From: Vagococcus salmoninarum
GTDB lineage: Bacteria > Bacillota > Bacilli > Lactobacillales > Vagococcaceae
Assembly: GCF_003987495.1 (NCBI RefSeq)
Contig: NZ_NGJU01000010.1
Location: 51,237-115,236 of the forward strand
Length of the DNA stretch: 64,000 bases
Direction: 5' to 3'
The position numbers and the translations under genes were made by a program. The notes below the pieces were generated by a model. The model was not told the origin of the DNA and searched no databases. It saw only the letters and a program-made list of their open reading frames with translations. Shown piece after piece: positions 6,018-13,973 of the stretch (position 1 is the stretch's first letter; each line of letters opens with the position of its first letter).

Positions 6018-7454
6018 ATGGAAAAGTATTTTAAATTAAAAGAGAACAAGACAACAGTCGGTACGGAAGTAATGGCTGGTTTTACAACATTCTTTGCGAT
6101 GAGTTACATTTTATTCGTTAACCCAGCTATTCTTTCTCAATCGGGCATGCCATTTCAAGCAGTCTTTTTAGCAACTATTATCTCAGCTGCTATTGGTACT
6201 TTAATTATGGGATTATTTGCTAACGTTCCTTACGCTCAAGCACCGGGGATGGGCTTAAATGCATTCTTTACTTTTACCGTTGTTTTTGGTTTAGGTTATA
6301 CTTGGCAACAAGCGTTAGGAATGGTTTTCCTTTGTGGAATTATCAATATTATTATTACTGTTACTAAAATTAGAAAATTAATTATCCGAGCGATTCCTGA
6401 AAGTATGCAACATGCCATTGGTGGCGGAATTGGTATTTTCGTTGCTTATGTCGGTATAAAAAATGCGAATTTACTTGGCTTTACAGCTGATTCTGGTGCA
6501 ATTACTAGTTCAATCGTTGATGGCGATGTTGCCACAAACGTTAATATGAATGGTGGCATCGTGCCTGCCTTAGCCAACTTTAACAATCCAGGGGTTATTT
6601 TAGCTTTAATTGGGATTGTTTTAATGATCGTCTTAGTTGTTTTAAATGTTAAAGGTGCGATGATTATCGGTATCGTTGGGACCACAGTTATTGGAATTTT
6701 AATGGGAGTGGTTGATCTTAGTACGATTGACTTCAAAGCGAATTCTTTAAGTAGCTCAATCAGTGAGCTAGGCGTGACGTTTGGTGCTGCTTTTAGTCCA
6801 GAAGGTCTGCCTTCACTATTTAGTGATAAAGCGAAAATACCGCAAGTGTTAATGACAATTTTAGCCTTTAGTTTATCAGATACCTTTGATACGATTGGTA
6901 CATTTATCGGAACTGGTCGTCGCACAGGGATCTTCAGTAAAGAAGATGAAATTGCCTTAGAAGACAGTAAAGGCTTTAAATCAAAAATGGACAAAGCGTT
7001 ATTTTCCGATGCAATTGCCACATCAATCGGCGCAATCTTCGGGACATCAAATACAACGACTTTCGTTGAAAGTGCTGCAGGGATTGGCGCTGGCGGACGA
7101 ACTGGTTTAACTTCAGTTGTCGTTGCAGGTCTTTTCTTATTAAGTAGCTTCTTCTCACCACTCATTAGTGTGGTGCCAGCTCAAGCAACAGCACCAGCCT
7201 TGATTTTAGTTGGGGTGATGATGATGGCTTCCTTTAAAGATATTGACTGGACGAACTTAGAAGACGCCATTCCGGCCTTCTTCGCTTCAATCTTCATGGG
7301 CTTATCTTATAGTATTTCAAACGGGATTGCTGCTGGGTTTATCTTCTATGTGATTGTTAAAGTTGCAAAAGGTAAAGTCAAAGAAATCTCACCTATCTTA
7401 TGGGTAGTGACTGGCTTGTTCGTTCTCAACTTCGTGATTTTAGCGATTCTTTAA
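6018..7454 (+). CDS. Guanine/hypoxanthine permease, NCS2 AzgA-like family (PbuG/PbuO type)
   Basis: A 478-residue purine:proton symporter. The N-terminus MEKYFKLKENKTTVGTEVMA and the following SYILFVNP are hallmarks of the AzgA branch of NCS2. Further family motifs are QAPGMGLNAFFTFTVV, the glycine-rich HAIGGGIGIFVAYVGIKNA, FSLSDTFDTIGTFIGTGRRTG and GTSNTTTFVESAAGIGAGGRTGLTSV. About 12-14 hydrophobic segments are present. ATG 6018 is chosen because homologues begin there; an upstream in-frame GTG at 5952 would add 22 residues unlike the family. The Shine-Dalgarno AAGGGAG is rather far (14 nt). The paired PurBox-like sites suggest PurR control by purine status. Confidence 0.88.
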   Translation: MEKYFKLKENKTTVGTEVMAGFTTFFAMSYILFVNPAILSQSGMPFQAVFLATIISAAIGTLIMGLFANVPYAQAPGMGLNAFFTFTVVFGLGYTWQQALGMVFLCGIINIIITVTKIRKLIIRAIPESMQHAIGGGIGIFVAYVGIKNANLLGFTADSGAITSSIVDGDVATNVNMNGGIVPALANFNNPGVILALIGIVLMIVLVVLNVKGAMIIGIVGTTVIGILMGVVDLSTIDFKANSLSSSISELGVTFGAAFSPEGLPSLFSDKAKIPQVLMTILAFSLSDTFDTIGTFIGTGRRTGIFSKEDEIALEDSKGFKSKMDKALFSDAIATSIGAIFGTSNTTTFVESAAGIGAGGRTGLTSVVVAGLFLLSSFFSPLISVVPAQATAPALILVGVMMMASFKDIDWTNLEDAIPAFFASIFMGLSYSISNGIAAGFIFYVIVKVAKGKVKEISPILWVVTGLFVLNFVILAIL

Positions 7455-7471
7455 AATAAAAGTAAAAGAAA

Positions 7472-7505
7472 AGACCAGACAAGTTATTTTGTCTGATCTT
7501 TTTTT
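7472..7505. terminator. Bidirectional terminator between the purine permease and a convergent small gene
   Basis: AGACCAGACAA (7472-7482) pairs with TTGTCTGATCT (7489-7499) with one mismatch, followed by T7. On the minus strand it is followed by a pyrimidine-rich tail, and the stop codon of the convergent small gene lies in the loop. Confidence 0.85.
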
Positions 7506-7687
7506 GTGTCTTCAGTTGATTGTTTAAAACTTTGTAATAAAAAGACGAAAATCCCGAAGAAAACAGATTCTAACAAGACTTCTAATAAACTGGAGTGTTT
7601 TGCCACACCGGTTATTAGATTGCCGCCGTAAGCAACAATAGTATACATGATCATTCCAATTAAGGAATTGGATAAACGTTTGAGCAT
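7484..7687 (-). CDS. Small membrane protein, 67 residues, function unknown
   Basis: ATG at 7685-7687 is preceded by TGGAGGAA with about 6-nt spacing. A longer reading from 7705 would place the Shine-Dalgarno inside the gene and is rejected. The protein starts MLKRLSNSLIGMIMYTIVAY. It has two hydrophobic helices (about residues 8-27 and 38-54) and a hydrophilic tail QSTEDTKKDQTK. It resembles the two-helix small membrane proteins common in Lactobacillales, but no functional family is evident. It converges on the purine permease gene and shares its terminator. Confidence 0.65.
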   Translation of the reverse strand: MLKRLSNSLIGMIMYTIVAYGGNLITGVAKHSSLLEVLLESVFFGIFVFLLQSFKQSTEDTKKDQTK

Positions 7688-7770
7688 AAAAATTCCTCCA
7701 GACATCTTTCGTTTATCTCAGTTTACCATGAAAGAAAAAACGAAGATAGAAATAAGAGTGTGATTCATGC

Positions 7771-7799
7771 TTTACAAAAGCTTTCAGAAAGGCTAAGAT
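7771..7799 (+). promoter_or_regulatory. Sigma-A promoter for azlC-azlD
   Basis: TTTACA (7771-7776), 17-bp spacer, TAAGAT (7794-7799). The leader contains a hairpin with stem AAGTTAA-C-GGT (7823-7833) and ACC-TTAACTT (7840-7849) and a GAGAGA loop. Confidence 0.65.
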
Positions 7800-7870
7800 A
7801 GATTTTAATATTAAAAAAAGGTAAGTTAACGGTGAGAGAACCTTAACTTTAAGCTGGAAGTAGGGGTTAA

Positions 7871-8590
7871 ATGCAGGGAGAAACGTATTCAAAAGGCTTC
7901 GCTAGTTTTCAAGCAGGAGTTAGAGCCTGTGTGCCAACGATTTTAGGCTATGTTGGGATTGGGATTGCAGCTGGAGTTGTCGGTAAAGGAGCAGGGTTAT
8001 CGTTGTTAGAAATCGCCTTACTGTCAATTGTCGTCTATGCCGGCAGTGCCCAATTTATTATTAGTGGCATGATATTACTTGGCAGCCCTTTAAGTGCTAT
8101 TGTTTTGACAACTTTTTTAGTCAATTTAAGGCATTTTTTAATGAGTTTATCCGTAGCTAGTTTTTTTAGAAAAGAATCACTACTGGCGACAATCGGTGTA
8201 GGTACGTTGTTAACTGACGAGTCTTATGGGGTGTTAATGACAGCTATTCAAAATGGCAAAAAAGTTTCTGTCCCTTGGACTAATGGTTTAAATGTGACTG
8301 CCTATTTAACTTGGATTATTTCAACTATCATCGGTGGGTTACTCGGTAGTTGGATTCCTAATCCTGAAATTTTTGGCCTTGATTTTGCTTTAACAGCCAT
8401 GTTTATTGGTTTAATTGTCTTACAAACTGAATTACCTTTAAAACAGAAGGGGAAACAAACAGTGATCACCTTATTAAGTGTCGGTTTTAGTTTATATTGG
8501 TTGATGGCGATCTTTTCTGCGGAAATGAGTGTTTTAATTGCAACGTTAATTGGTTGTACAGTGGGGATGGTGTCAGCTAATGAGGATTGA
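7871..8590 (+). CDS. azlC: AzlC family branched-chain amino acid exporter, large subunit
   Basis: A 239-residue inner membrane protein. Family motifs include FQAGVRACVPTILGYVGIGIAAGVV at the N-terminus, VYAGSAQFI near residue 57, and TTFLVNLRHFLMSLS near 81, with LTDESYG near 117. About seven or eight hydrophobic segments are present. AzlC works with AzlD to export branched-chain amino acids and their analogues, as shown for the B. subtilis azl locus and related BrnFE systems. It overlaps azlD by 11 bp, so translation is probably coupled. Its promoter and a small leader hairpin precede it. Confidence 0.88.
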   Translation: MQGETYSKGFASFQAGVRACVPTILGYVGIGIAAGVVGKGAGLSLLEIALLSIVVYAGSAQFIISGMILLGSPLSAIVLTTFLVNLRHFLMSLSVASFFRKESLLATIGVGTLLTDESYGVLMTAIQNGKKVSVPWTNGLNVTAYLTWIISTIIGGLLGSWIPNPEIFGLDFALTAMFIGLIVLQTELPLKQKGKQTVITLLSVGFSLYWLMAIFSAEMSVLIATLIGCTVGMVSANED

Positions 8591-8906
8591 TAGCCAGATT
8601 TTAGTTATTATTATGCTTTGCGGCTTAGTCACTTGGTTGCCGCGAATTTTACCTTTTATCTTATCAAAAAAAATCGAATTCCCTAAAAAAGTCAATCAGT
8701 TTTTAGCCTACTTACCGATGTGTATTTTAACAGCCTTATTTCTTCAAGGGTTGTTTATTCCCAGGGGGAACAGTCTGCCGTCTATCAATTGGGAGACCTT
8801 ATTTGCTAGTGTTCCGACTTTATTAATTGGTGTTTTGACTAAGAATTTAATGTGGACCGTGATTGTTGGAATTATTTCCATGGCAGCCCTCCGTTTTTTT
8901 ATGTAG
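8580..8906 (+). CDS. azlD: AzlD family branched-chain amino acid exporter, small subunit
   Basis: A 108-residue membrane protein with four predicted helices. It starts MRIDSQILVIIMLCGLVTWLPRILPF, matching the AzlD N-terminal TWLPR.LPF signature. I chose ATG 8580, inside the 3' end of azlC, over the upstream in-frame position 8550, which would add ten residues unlike the family. It ends just upstream of the promoter of cvfB; no clear hairpin terminator separates them, so read-through is possible. Confidence 0.85.
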   Translation: MRIDSQILVIIMLCGLVTWLPRILPFILSKKIEFPKKVNQFLAYLPMCILTALFLQGLFIPRGNSLPSINWETLFASVPTLLIGVLTKNLMWTVIVGIISMAALRFFM

Positions 8907-8920
8907 TTTTAGAGGGATTG

Positions 8921-8929
8921 TGCTATAAT
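8921..8929 (+). promoter_or_regulatory. Extended -10 promoter for cvfB
   Basis: TGCTATAAT at 8921-8929 is a perfect extended -10; the -35 region is poor. The start codon is 28 bases downstream. Confidence 0.6.
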
Positions 8930-8957
8930 GAATTATCGTTTTACAAAGGAGACTGAC

Positions 8958-9821
8958 ATGCAAAATTTATTAGGAAATGTTTTCACTGGTTTAATTACAG
9001 ATGAAAATGACATCGCGTATTTCGTTCAAAAGGACGGCGTAACATTCAAGCTTGCTAAAAGTGAAGGGGAACACGAACTTGGGGCTGCAGTTGAAGGTTA
9101 TGGCTACGTTGATCAAAAACAAGATAATCGCTTTACAACGGTTATTCCAGCTATCTCACAAGGTCATTATGGTTTTGGGGAAGTCGTTGCGACACGGAAA
9201 GATTTAGGAGCTTTTGTCGATATTGGTTTACCAGATAAAGAGATTGTTTTATCATTAGATGAGTTACCAACGATGCGGGAATTATGGCCGAAAAAAGGCG
9301 ACCGGATTATGGTAGCTGTTAAAATCGATGAAAAAGATCGCATGTGGGCAACCTTAGCTGACGATACGATTTTTAAAGCGATTAGTCGCCAAGCGAAAGA
9401 TGAAGCTGAATTCCAAAACAAAGATATTACCGTCACTGCTTACCGCTTAAAAGTTATCGGTACATATGTGATTACTGAAGATTTCTATTTAGGATTCTTG
9501 CACCCTTCTGAACGTTACATTGAGCCTCGTGTGGGTGAAGTTCTGAAAGCTCGTGTGATCGGAATTGGACCAAACGGCGTCTTGAACATTTCAGTTAAGC
9601 CTCGTGCCCATGAAGTAATCTCGGATGATGCTAAAATGATTTTGATGTTTTTAGAAAAATCGGCTGAAGGTAAAATTCCTTTTACTGATAAATCAACACC
9701 AGAAGAAATTCAAGCAACCTTTGCGATTTCTAAAGGTCAATTCAAACGTGCCATTGGCTCATTACTAAAAGCCCGAAAAATTAAACAAGAAGATGGCTAC
9801 ACGGTTTTATTAAATAAGTAA
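8958..9821 (+). CDS. cvfB: S1-domain RNA-binding protein CvfB
   Basis: A 287-residue cytoplasmic RNA-binding protein. S1-like OB folds are visible: VVATRKDLGAFVDIGLPDKEIVLSLDELP (about residues 76-104), and a later one around GEVLKARVIGIGPNGVLNISVKPR. A C-terminal winged-helix-like segment (AISKGQFKRAIGSLLKARKIKQE) is diagnostic of CvfB/YitL. In S. aureus CvfB affects virulence gene expression. ATG 8958 follows AAAGGAG by 6 nt. An upstream in-frame ATG at 8928 overlaps the -10 element and is rejected. The gene is monocistronic with its own terminator. Confidence 0.88.
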   Translation: MQNLLGNVFTGLITDENDIAYFVQKDGVTFKLAKSEGEHELGAAVEGYGYVDQKQDNRFTTVIPAISQGHYGFGEVVATRKDLGAFVDIGLPDKEIVLSLDELPTMRELWPKKGDRIMVAVKIDEKDRMWATLADDTIFKAISRQAKDEAEFQNKDITVTAYRLKVIGTYVITEDFYLGFLHPSERYIEPRVGEVLKARVIGIGPNGVLNISVKPRAHEVISDDAKMILMFLEKSAEGKIPFTDKSTPEEIQATFAISKGQFKRAIGSLLKARKIKQEDGYTVLLNK

Positions 9822-9827
9822 TGGAAA

Positions 9828-9851
9828 GAACTTCTGAGGAAGTTCTTTTTT
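9828..9851 (+). terminator. Rho-independent terminator after cvfB
   Basis: GAACTTC (9828-9834), TGAG loop, GAAGTTC (9839-9845), then T6. Confidence 0.88.
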
Positions 9852-9853
9852 AT

Positions 9854-9883
9854 TTGACAAAATCCAGACCTGTGCAATAATAA
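9854..9883 (+). promoter_or_regulatory. Sigma-A promoter
   Basis: A perfect TTGACA (9854-9859), 18-bp spacer and TAATAA (9878-9883), directly after the cvfB terminator. Confidence 0.7.
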
Positions 9884-9944
9884 AGGTATGTAAAATGAAT
9901 GTTACGGAAGTGCTTTTCCTTGTAACAGTGAAAGAGGTGATTAG

Positions 9945-10397
9945 ATGATTTTTACGAAAAGACCAACAACCGCTAATGATTATTATGAGTTTAGTTTAGT
10001 TCCTTTAGTTGATCCAGTCACGATGAATGTCAGTCAACCTAAGCATGTCACTGTTTCTGAAGATGGAAGTGTCAAGTTAGTTTCTTTATCTAATCAAGTA
10101 ATCTCATTTATTTATGAAATGCCCCGCTATTTTTCTTTGATGGTTAATGGTCGCTTTGTCTTTTTTTACGTGATTAACTACACCCAAGGTAGGGAAGACA
10201 GTTCTAAAACAATCTTTGTCAAAGGGATTAAAATCTCAAAGAAGCTCCAGAGTGAGACGTCATTAATTAGTAGTTACATTGAAGAAAGTCTCCTAACTTA
10301 TTATGAAGACTATGTCATTGATGGGATTATGTTAGACGCCATTGATAAAATTACCTATTTTACCCGGATGAATGAAGGTAAATTATATTATGATTAA
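9945..10397 (+). CDS. Hypothetical protein, 150 residues
   Basis: A free-standing gene with its own promoter (9854) and terminator (10407). The start ATG follows AGAGGTGATTAG. The protein is soluble and beta-rich by appearance: FSLVPLVDPVTMNVSQPKHV, then DGSVKLVSLSNQVISFIYEMP and a hydrophobic strand pair FSLMVNGRFVFFYVINY. The C-terminal half looks helical (SSYIEESLLTYYEDYVIDGI). No signal peptide or convincing membrane helix is present. I do not recognise the family; it may be restricted to enterococci and relatives. Confidence 0.6.
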   Translation: MIFTKRPTTANDYYEFSLVPLVDPVTMNVSQPKHVTVSEDGSVKLVSLSNQVISFIYEMPRYFSLMVNGRFVFFYVINYTQGREDSSKTIFVKGIKISKKLQSETSLISSYIEESLLTYYEDYVIDGIMLDAIDKITYFTRMNEGKLYYD

Positions 10398-10406
10398 AAA
10401 AGAAGT

Positions 10407-10432
10407 AGACTGATTTTTTAGTCTCTTTTTTT
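10407..10432 (+). terminator. Rho-independent terminator
   Basis: AGACT (10407-10411) pairs with AGTCT (10420-10424), followed by CTTTTTTT. The stem is short but the T run is strong. An extended -10 TGGTATGAT (10432-10440) for the next gene follows at once. Confidence 0.65.
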
Positions 10433-10469
10433 GGTATGATAGAGAAGAGTCAGGGAAAGTAGGTTAATT

Positions 10470-11663
10470 ATGCTAAGTAAAGATAAAAACGCATTAAAAG
10501 GTCAAGTTTATTTACTACAAATTTTTTATTGGATGTCTTTCTGCGCAATTTCTGGTTTTGCAACGGTCTTTTTATTATCAAAGAATGTCGCTAACAGCCA
10601 AATTGGTATTATCATTGCCACCGGAAGCTTGTTGTCAGTTTTTGCTCAGTTTATCACTGGTATTTTGATTGATAAATACCCAAGGTTTACGTTAAAAAAA
10701 ACCATGATGTTATTTTTTGGTTTAGGAACGATTATCGCTATCGGGGTCTTGCTTTTAGCCAATTCAGCTTTTTGGATGGCCTTGCTATATTGTTTACTAA
10801 TCGTCTTGTTGTTTAACGTTCAACCCTTAGTCACAGCTATTATTTATGATTATGCGAATCAAGGGGCCAATGTTTCTTTTTCTTTTTCCCGTGGCTTAGG
10901 GTCGATGATGTATGCGACTTTTTCTTTCTTTATGGGGATGTGGCTTGAGAAACATTCCACTATTTGGATTCCGATTTTATCCGCACTGTTAATGGCCATT
11001 TTGTTTTTAATTATGTTAACATTGCCAGAAATTCAAGAGGGGACAGATTCGGCAGCTATTTTAGATGAACCAGCTAGTCTAAAGACGTTACACCATAAGT
11101 ACCCCTCATTTCTTTATTTCTTTATCGGTATCACTTTAATCTTTTCCTTTCATACAATTATAAATGTTTATTTACCTCAAATAGTTACTCATGTAGGTGG
11201 GGGGAATAAAGAAATCGGTTTTGCCATTGCCTTAGCGGCGTTTTGTGAAATACCAACAATGTTTGGCTTTAAAAAATTAGAAAGCAAGTTCAATGTTCTT
11301 GTTTTACTAAGAATTTCAGCCATCTTTTTCTTTGTTAAAGCTTTAATTTACTTAGTAGCACCAAGTTTCATCGTGATTCAAGGCGGACAGCTCTTACAAG
11401 CTGTTTCATTCGCTTTAATCACCCCAGCCTATGCTCATTACATAAATGAGTGGATGGCCCCTCAAGACCGGGTAAAAGGCCAAACTTTCATGATGGCGGG
11501 TATCACTTTAGGCAATGTTATTGGTAGTTTAGCTGGTGGTTGGTTCCTCGATCACGGCGGAGTTTCGCCTTTGTTGATTTTCGGCACAGGTTTAACTTTA
11601 ATTGGCATGTTCATTCTATTAGGAAGTTTGAAAAATCAAGAAGAGGTTCTTTATCCGAGTTAG
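10470..11663 (+). CDS. Major facilitator superfamily transporter
   Basis: A 397-residue protein with twelve hydrophobic segments and the MFS loop 2-3 pattern GILIDKYPRFTLKK (about residues 64-77). Features such as FSFSRGLGSMMYATFSFFMG near 137 and FDH/LDHGG-type loops near the C-terminus (GGWFLDHGGVSPLLIFG) resemble the LacY-like MFS_1_like (sugar/nucleoside:proton) branch. A hydrophilic central loop separates helices 6 and 7 (about 190-210). It is monocistronic, with an extended -10 about 30 bases before the ATG and its own terminator. The substrate cannot be deduced. Confidence 0.8.
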   Translation: MLSKDKNALKGQVYLLQIFYWMSFCAISGFATVFLLSKNVANSQIGIIIATGSLLSVFAQFITGILIDKYPRFTLKKTMMLFFGLGTIIAIGVLLLANSAFWMALLYCLLIVLLFNVQPLVTAIIYDYANQGANVSFSFSRGLGSMMYATFSFFMGMWLEKHSTIWIPILSALLMAILFLIMLTLPEIQEGTDSAAILDEPASLKTLHHKYPSFLYFFIGITLIFSFHTIINVYLPQIVTHVGGGNKEIGFAIALAAFCEIPTMFGFKKLESKFNVLVLLRISAIFFFVKALIYLVAPSFIVIQGGQLLQAVSFALITPAYAHYINEWMAPQDRVKGQTFMMAGITLGNVIGSLAGGWFLDHGGVSPLLIFGTGLTLIGMFILLGSLKNQEEVLYPS

Positions 11664-11697
11664 TATTTTTTATCAAAAGAGACATAAAAAATGATTT

Positions 11698-11730
11698 AAG
11701 ACTGTTGACGAAATGTCCCAGTCTTTTTTT
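11698..11730 (+). terminator. Rho-independent terminator after the MFS gene
   Basis: AAGACTG (11698-11704) pairs with CAGTCTT (11719-11725), with an inner GAC/GTC pair, and the stem runs into T8. Confidence 0.8.
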
Positions 11731-11787
11731 GTGAATGGTTGTACAGGAGATAAAAAAGGTTTAAAAAAAGAAAAGTGAGCTTCTAAT

Positions 11788-11802
11788 TGAGAATCATTGC
11801 AA
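11788..11802 (+). promoter_or_regulatory. Fur-type box 1
   Basis: TGAGAATCATTGCAA fits the 7-1-7 Fur pattern TGATAAT-N-ATTATCA at 10 of 14 positions. It overlaps the -35 hexamer of the fur promoter. Confidence 0.5.
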
Positions 11803-11825
11803 AAAAACTGAAGTTAATTTATAAT
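11797..11825 (+). promoter_or_regulatory. Sigma-A promoter for fur
   Basis: TTGCAA (11797-11802), 17-bp spacer, TATAAT (11820-11825). Confidence 0.7.
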
Positions 11826-11860
11826 TAGTTTAAACTGGCTAAGTATTTTACTGAGCTTAA

Positions 11861-11875
11861 TGATAATGATTGTAA
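11861..11875 (+). promoter_or_regulatory. Fur-type box 2
   Basis: TGATAATGATTGTAA matches the 7-1-7 Fur pattern at 12 of 14 positions, with a perfect left half. It ends 15 bases before the fur start codon, suggesting autoregulation. Confidence 0.55.
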
Positions 11876-11890
11876 ATGAGGGGTTATGTT

Positions 11891-12343
11891 ATGAATACAG
11901 GTGCCATGTTAGGGAAAATTAGAAAACAGCTACATGAAGGTGGATTCAAACTGACACCGCAGCGTGAAGCGACTGTTTTAGTACTACTTGAGAATGATAA
12001 AGATCATTTATCAGCAGAAGAAATTTATATGTTAGTCAAGCAGAAAAGCCCTGAAATTGGATTGGCAACTGTTTATCGGACACTAGAGATGTTAACTGAA
12101 TTAAAAATCATTGATAAAATTAGTTTTAATGATGGGGTCTCTCGTTACGACATGCGTAAAGAAGGCGCCAAACATTTTCATCATCATTTATTATGTTTGG
12201 AATGTGGTGGCATTGAAGAAGTTGAAGAAGATTTGCTTTTAGATGTTGAGAAAATCGTTGAGAATCGCTATCGCTTCTTAGTTAAAGATCACCGCTTAAC
12301 GTTTCATGGTGTTTGTCATACATGTCAACTAACTAAAAAATAG
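11891..12343 (+). CDS. fur: Ferric uptake regulator Fur
   Basis: A 150-residue iron-responsive repressor. The N-terminal winged helix includes GFKLTPQREATVLVL and the recognition helix region EIGLATVYRTLEMLTEL. The metal-binding region contains KHFHHHLLCLECGG, and the C-terminal CHTC pair completes the structural zinc site with C..C. The sequence resembles B. subtilis Fur more closely than PerR or Zur, particularly in DHLSAEEIYMLVKQKSPEIG and YDMRKEGAKHFHHH. I chose ATG 11891, 7 nt after GAGGGG; ATG 11876 has no Shine-Dalgarno. Two Fur-type boxes in the promoter region indicate autoregulation. It is monocistronic. Confidence 0.92.
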   Translation: MNTGAMLGKIRKQLHEGGFKLTPQREATVLVLLENDKDHLSAEEIYMLVKQKSPEIGLATVYRTLEMLTELKIIDKISFNDGVSRYDMRKEGAKHFHHHLLCLECGGIEEVEEDLLLDVEKIVENRYRFLVKDHRLTFHGVCHTCQLTKK

Positions 12344-12354
12344 TAAGATAACTA

Positions 12355-12402
12355 GGTTATACCCTTGATTAGAAAGAAATCAAGGGTATAACCGGTTTTT
12401 TA
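12355..12402 (+). terminator. Strong rho-independent terminator after fur
   Basis: A perfect 16-bp stem (12355-12370 with 12378-12393) and 7-nt loop, then GG and T6. Confidence 0.92.
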
Positions 12403-12448
12403 TTATCAAGGTTTAAAAGGTGAAATGACTTAAATCGCAGTTATATCC

Positions 12449-12476
12449 TTGATTCTATTCTTAGCTATGCTATTAT
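12449..12476 (+). promoter_or_regulatory. Promoter for satD
   Basis: TTGATT (12449-12454), 16-bp spacer and an extended TGCTATTAT (12468-12476). Confidence 0.6.
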
Positions 12477-12499
12477 AAGAGTGAAGGAAGGTGAGTAAT

Positions 12500-13165
12500 G
12501 TGTATATTGCTTTGATTGGAGATATCATCAAGTCGAAAAACTTAGAAAATAGAACAGACATTCAAAAACGATTAACTAAAACCTTAAAAGAGTTGAATGA
12601 AGAATATGCTGACGTATTCGCTTCGAATTTAACGGTTACCTTAGGAGACGAATTTCAAGGGGTATTTAAAAATGGCAAAGCGGTTTTAGAAATTGTCGAT
12701 AAAATAAAATTCCTGATGAGTCCAGTGGAATTTCGTTTTGGCATTGGCATCGGCGAAATTATCACAGAAATGAAAAAGGAAATAAGTATCGGTGCAGATG
12801 GGCCCGCTTATTGGAATGCTCGCCAAGCAATTAAAGACATCCATTCAACAAATGATTATGAATTATCGAGAATATTAGTTAGTAATGGTTTGGAAGGTCA
12901 ACCTTTAAAGATGATTAATGATAGTTTAGCCTTATGTGACTTTATTGAAAGTCGCTGGCGGGAAACCCAAAGAGATTTATTAACAAAAAGTATCGAAAAT
13001 TATGGCCATAGTCAAAAAGTGCCACAAATTGAATTAGCCAAGTTACTAGGACTTTCCAGTCAAGCGACGAATCAGCGCATTCAAAGTTCGGGATATTACC
13101 AATATTTACGAATGAAAACGACCATTGCTCAGGAATTGGAAGTTTTAAGGGAGGGAATTAAATGA
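12500..13165 (+). CDS. SatD family protein
   Basis: About 221 residues. The N-terminus MYIALIGDIIKSK and the later LTVTLGDEFQGVFKNG are the hallmarks of the SatD family. A C-terminal helix-turn-helix (VPQIELAKLLGLSSQATNQRI) is typical and may bind DNA. I chose GTG 12500, because the upstream in-frame GTG at 12491 abuts the Shine-Dalgarno GAAGGAAG with no spacing. It overlaps the following DUF3307 membrane-protein gene by 4 bp. The pair occurs together in many bacteria. SatD was first noted in the S. mutans sat acid-tolerance locus; its biochemical activity is not known to me. Confidence 0.8.
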   Translation: MYIALIGDIIKSKNLENRTDIQKRLTKTLKELNEEYADVFASNLTVTLGDEFQGVFKNGKAVLEIVDKIKFLMSPVEFRFGIGIGEIITEMKKEISIGADGPAYWNARQAIKDIHSTNDYELSRILVSNGLEGQPLKMINDSLALCDFIESRWRETQRDLLTKSIENYGHSQKVPQIELAKLLGLSSQATNQRIQSSGYYQYLRMKTTIAQELEVLREGIK

Positions 13166-13935
13166 CCTCTTTATCGTTAGTCTCTTTTTTTTGCGCCCAT
13201 GTCTTAGGAGATTTTTATTTTCAAAGTGAAAAACTGGCGCAAAAAAAAGCGCAAAGTTTTAATTATACGATGTTACATATTGCCATTTATAGTGCAGTGA
13301 TGATCGTTGTGGGCGTGGCTTTAATGATTTTAGGCTACCACTTGTCATGGCTTGTTTGGGTCTTGATTTTAGTCAGTCATGGTCTTATTGACAGTTTGAA
13401 ATGGTTCCTGACTAATCGCCCTTACGTGAAACCTAAGTTTGATAAGTGGCTATATCTTGGGGATCAATTATTGCACCTCTTGTTGATTAGTATCGGTAAT
13501 GCTTACGTCACCGGCAGCTTATCCTTAGACAAGGAGTTAGCTGTTGATGTTTTATTTTTAAGTAAGTGTTTACTATTAAGTCTCGTTATTTTTAAACCAG
13601 CCAATCTAACGTTTAAACTCGTTTTTGAAAAATACCAGTACGAAGTTAAAGAGCGCTCCTTAGAGACACAACCAGAAATTAAATTAGCCACGACAGTTGC
13701 CGGAGCCGGGGCAGCAATCGGCAATTTAGAGCGACTGATTATGGCGATATTCTTACTATTAAATCAATATGGCGCGATTGGCTTAATCTTAACGGCTAAA
13801 TCAATTACCCGTTATAATAAAATCGCCACCAGTCCGGCTTTCTCCGAATATTATTTAATTGGAACACTTTATAGTTTGTTAGCAACGTTACTGCCTTATT
13901 TAGTCATTTTTCAACCAATTGTCACCAATGGTTAG
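13162..13935 (+). CDS. DUF3307 family membrane protein, partner of SatD
   Basis: A 257-residue membrane protein. The N-terminal LVSFFCAHVLGDFYFQSEKLAQKK, with conserved H and D in the first helix, identifies DUF3307. A second conserved histidine-aspartate motif appears in VSHGLIDSLKW. About seven hydrophobic helices follow. The start codon lies in ATGA with the satD stop, so the two are translationally coupled. The conserved polar residues within helices suggest an intramembrane enzyme or transporter, but no reaction is established. No terminator is visible before xerD, 38 bp downstream. Confidence 0.78.
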   Translation: MTSLSLVSFFCAHVLGDFYFQSEKLAQKKAQSFNYTMLHIAIYSAVMIVVGVALMILGYHLSWLVWVLILVSHGLIDSLKWFLTNRPYVKPKFDKWLYLGDQLLHLLLISIGNAYVTGSLSLDKELAVDVLFLSKCLLLSLVIFKPANLTFKLVFEKYQYEVKERSLETQPEIKLATTVAGAGAAIGNLERLIMAIFLLLNQYGAIGLILTAKSITRYNKIATSPAFSEYYLIGTLYSLLATLLPYLVIFQPIVTNG

Positions 13936-13973
13936 AGGATTAAGTAAGGTTTGGATTTTTAGGAAGGAACATC

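Noticed and set aside
6446-7165. 239-codon open frame on the minus strand
   Set aside because: It lies wholly inside the purine permease gene, has no Shine-Dalgarno or promoter and a composition typical of an antisense shadow.
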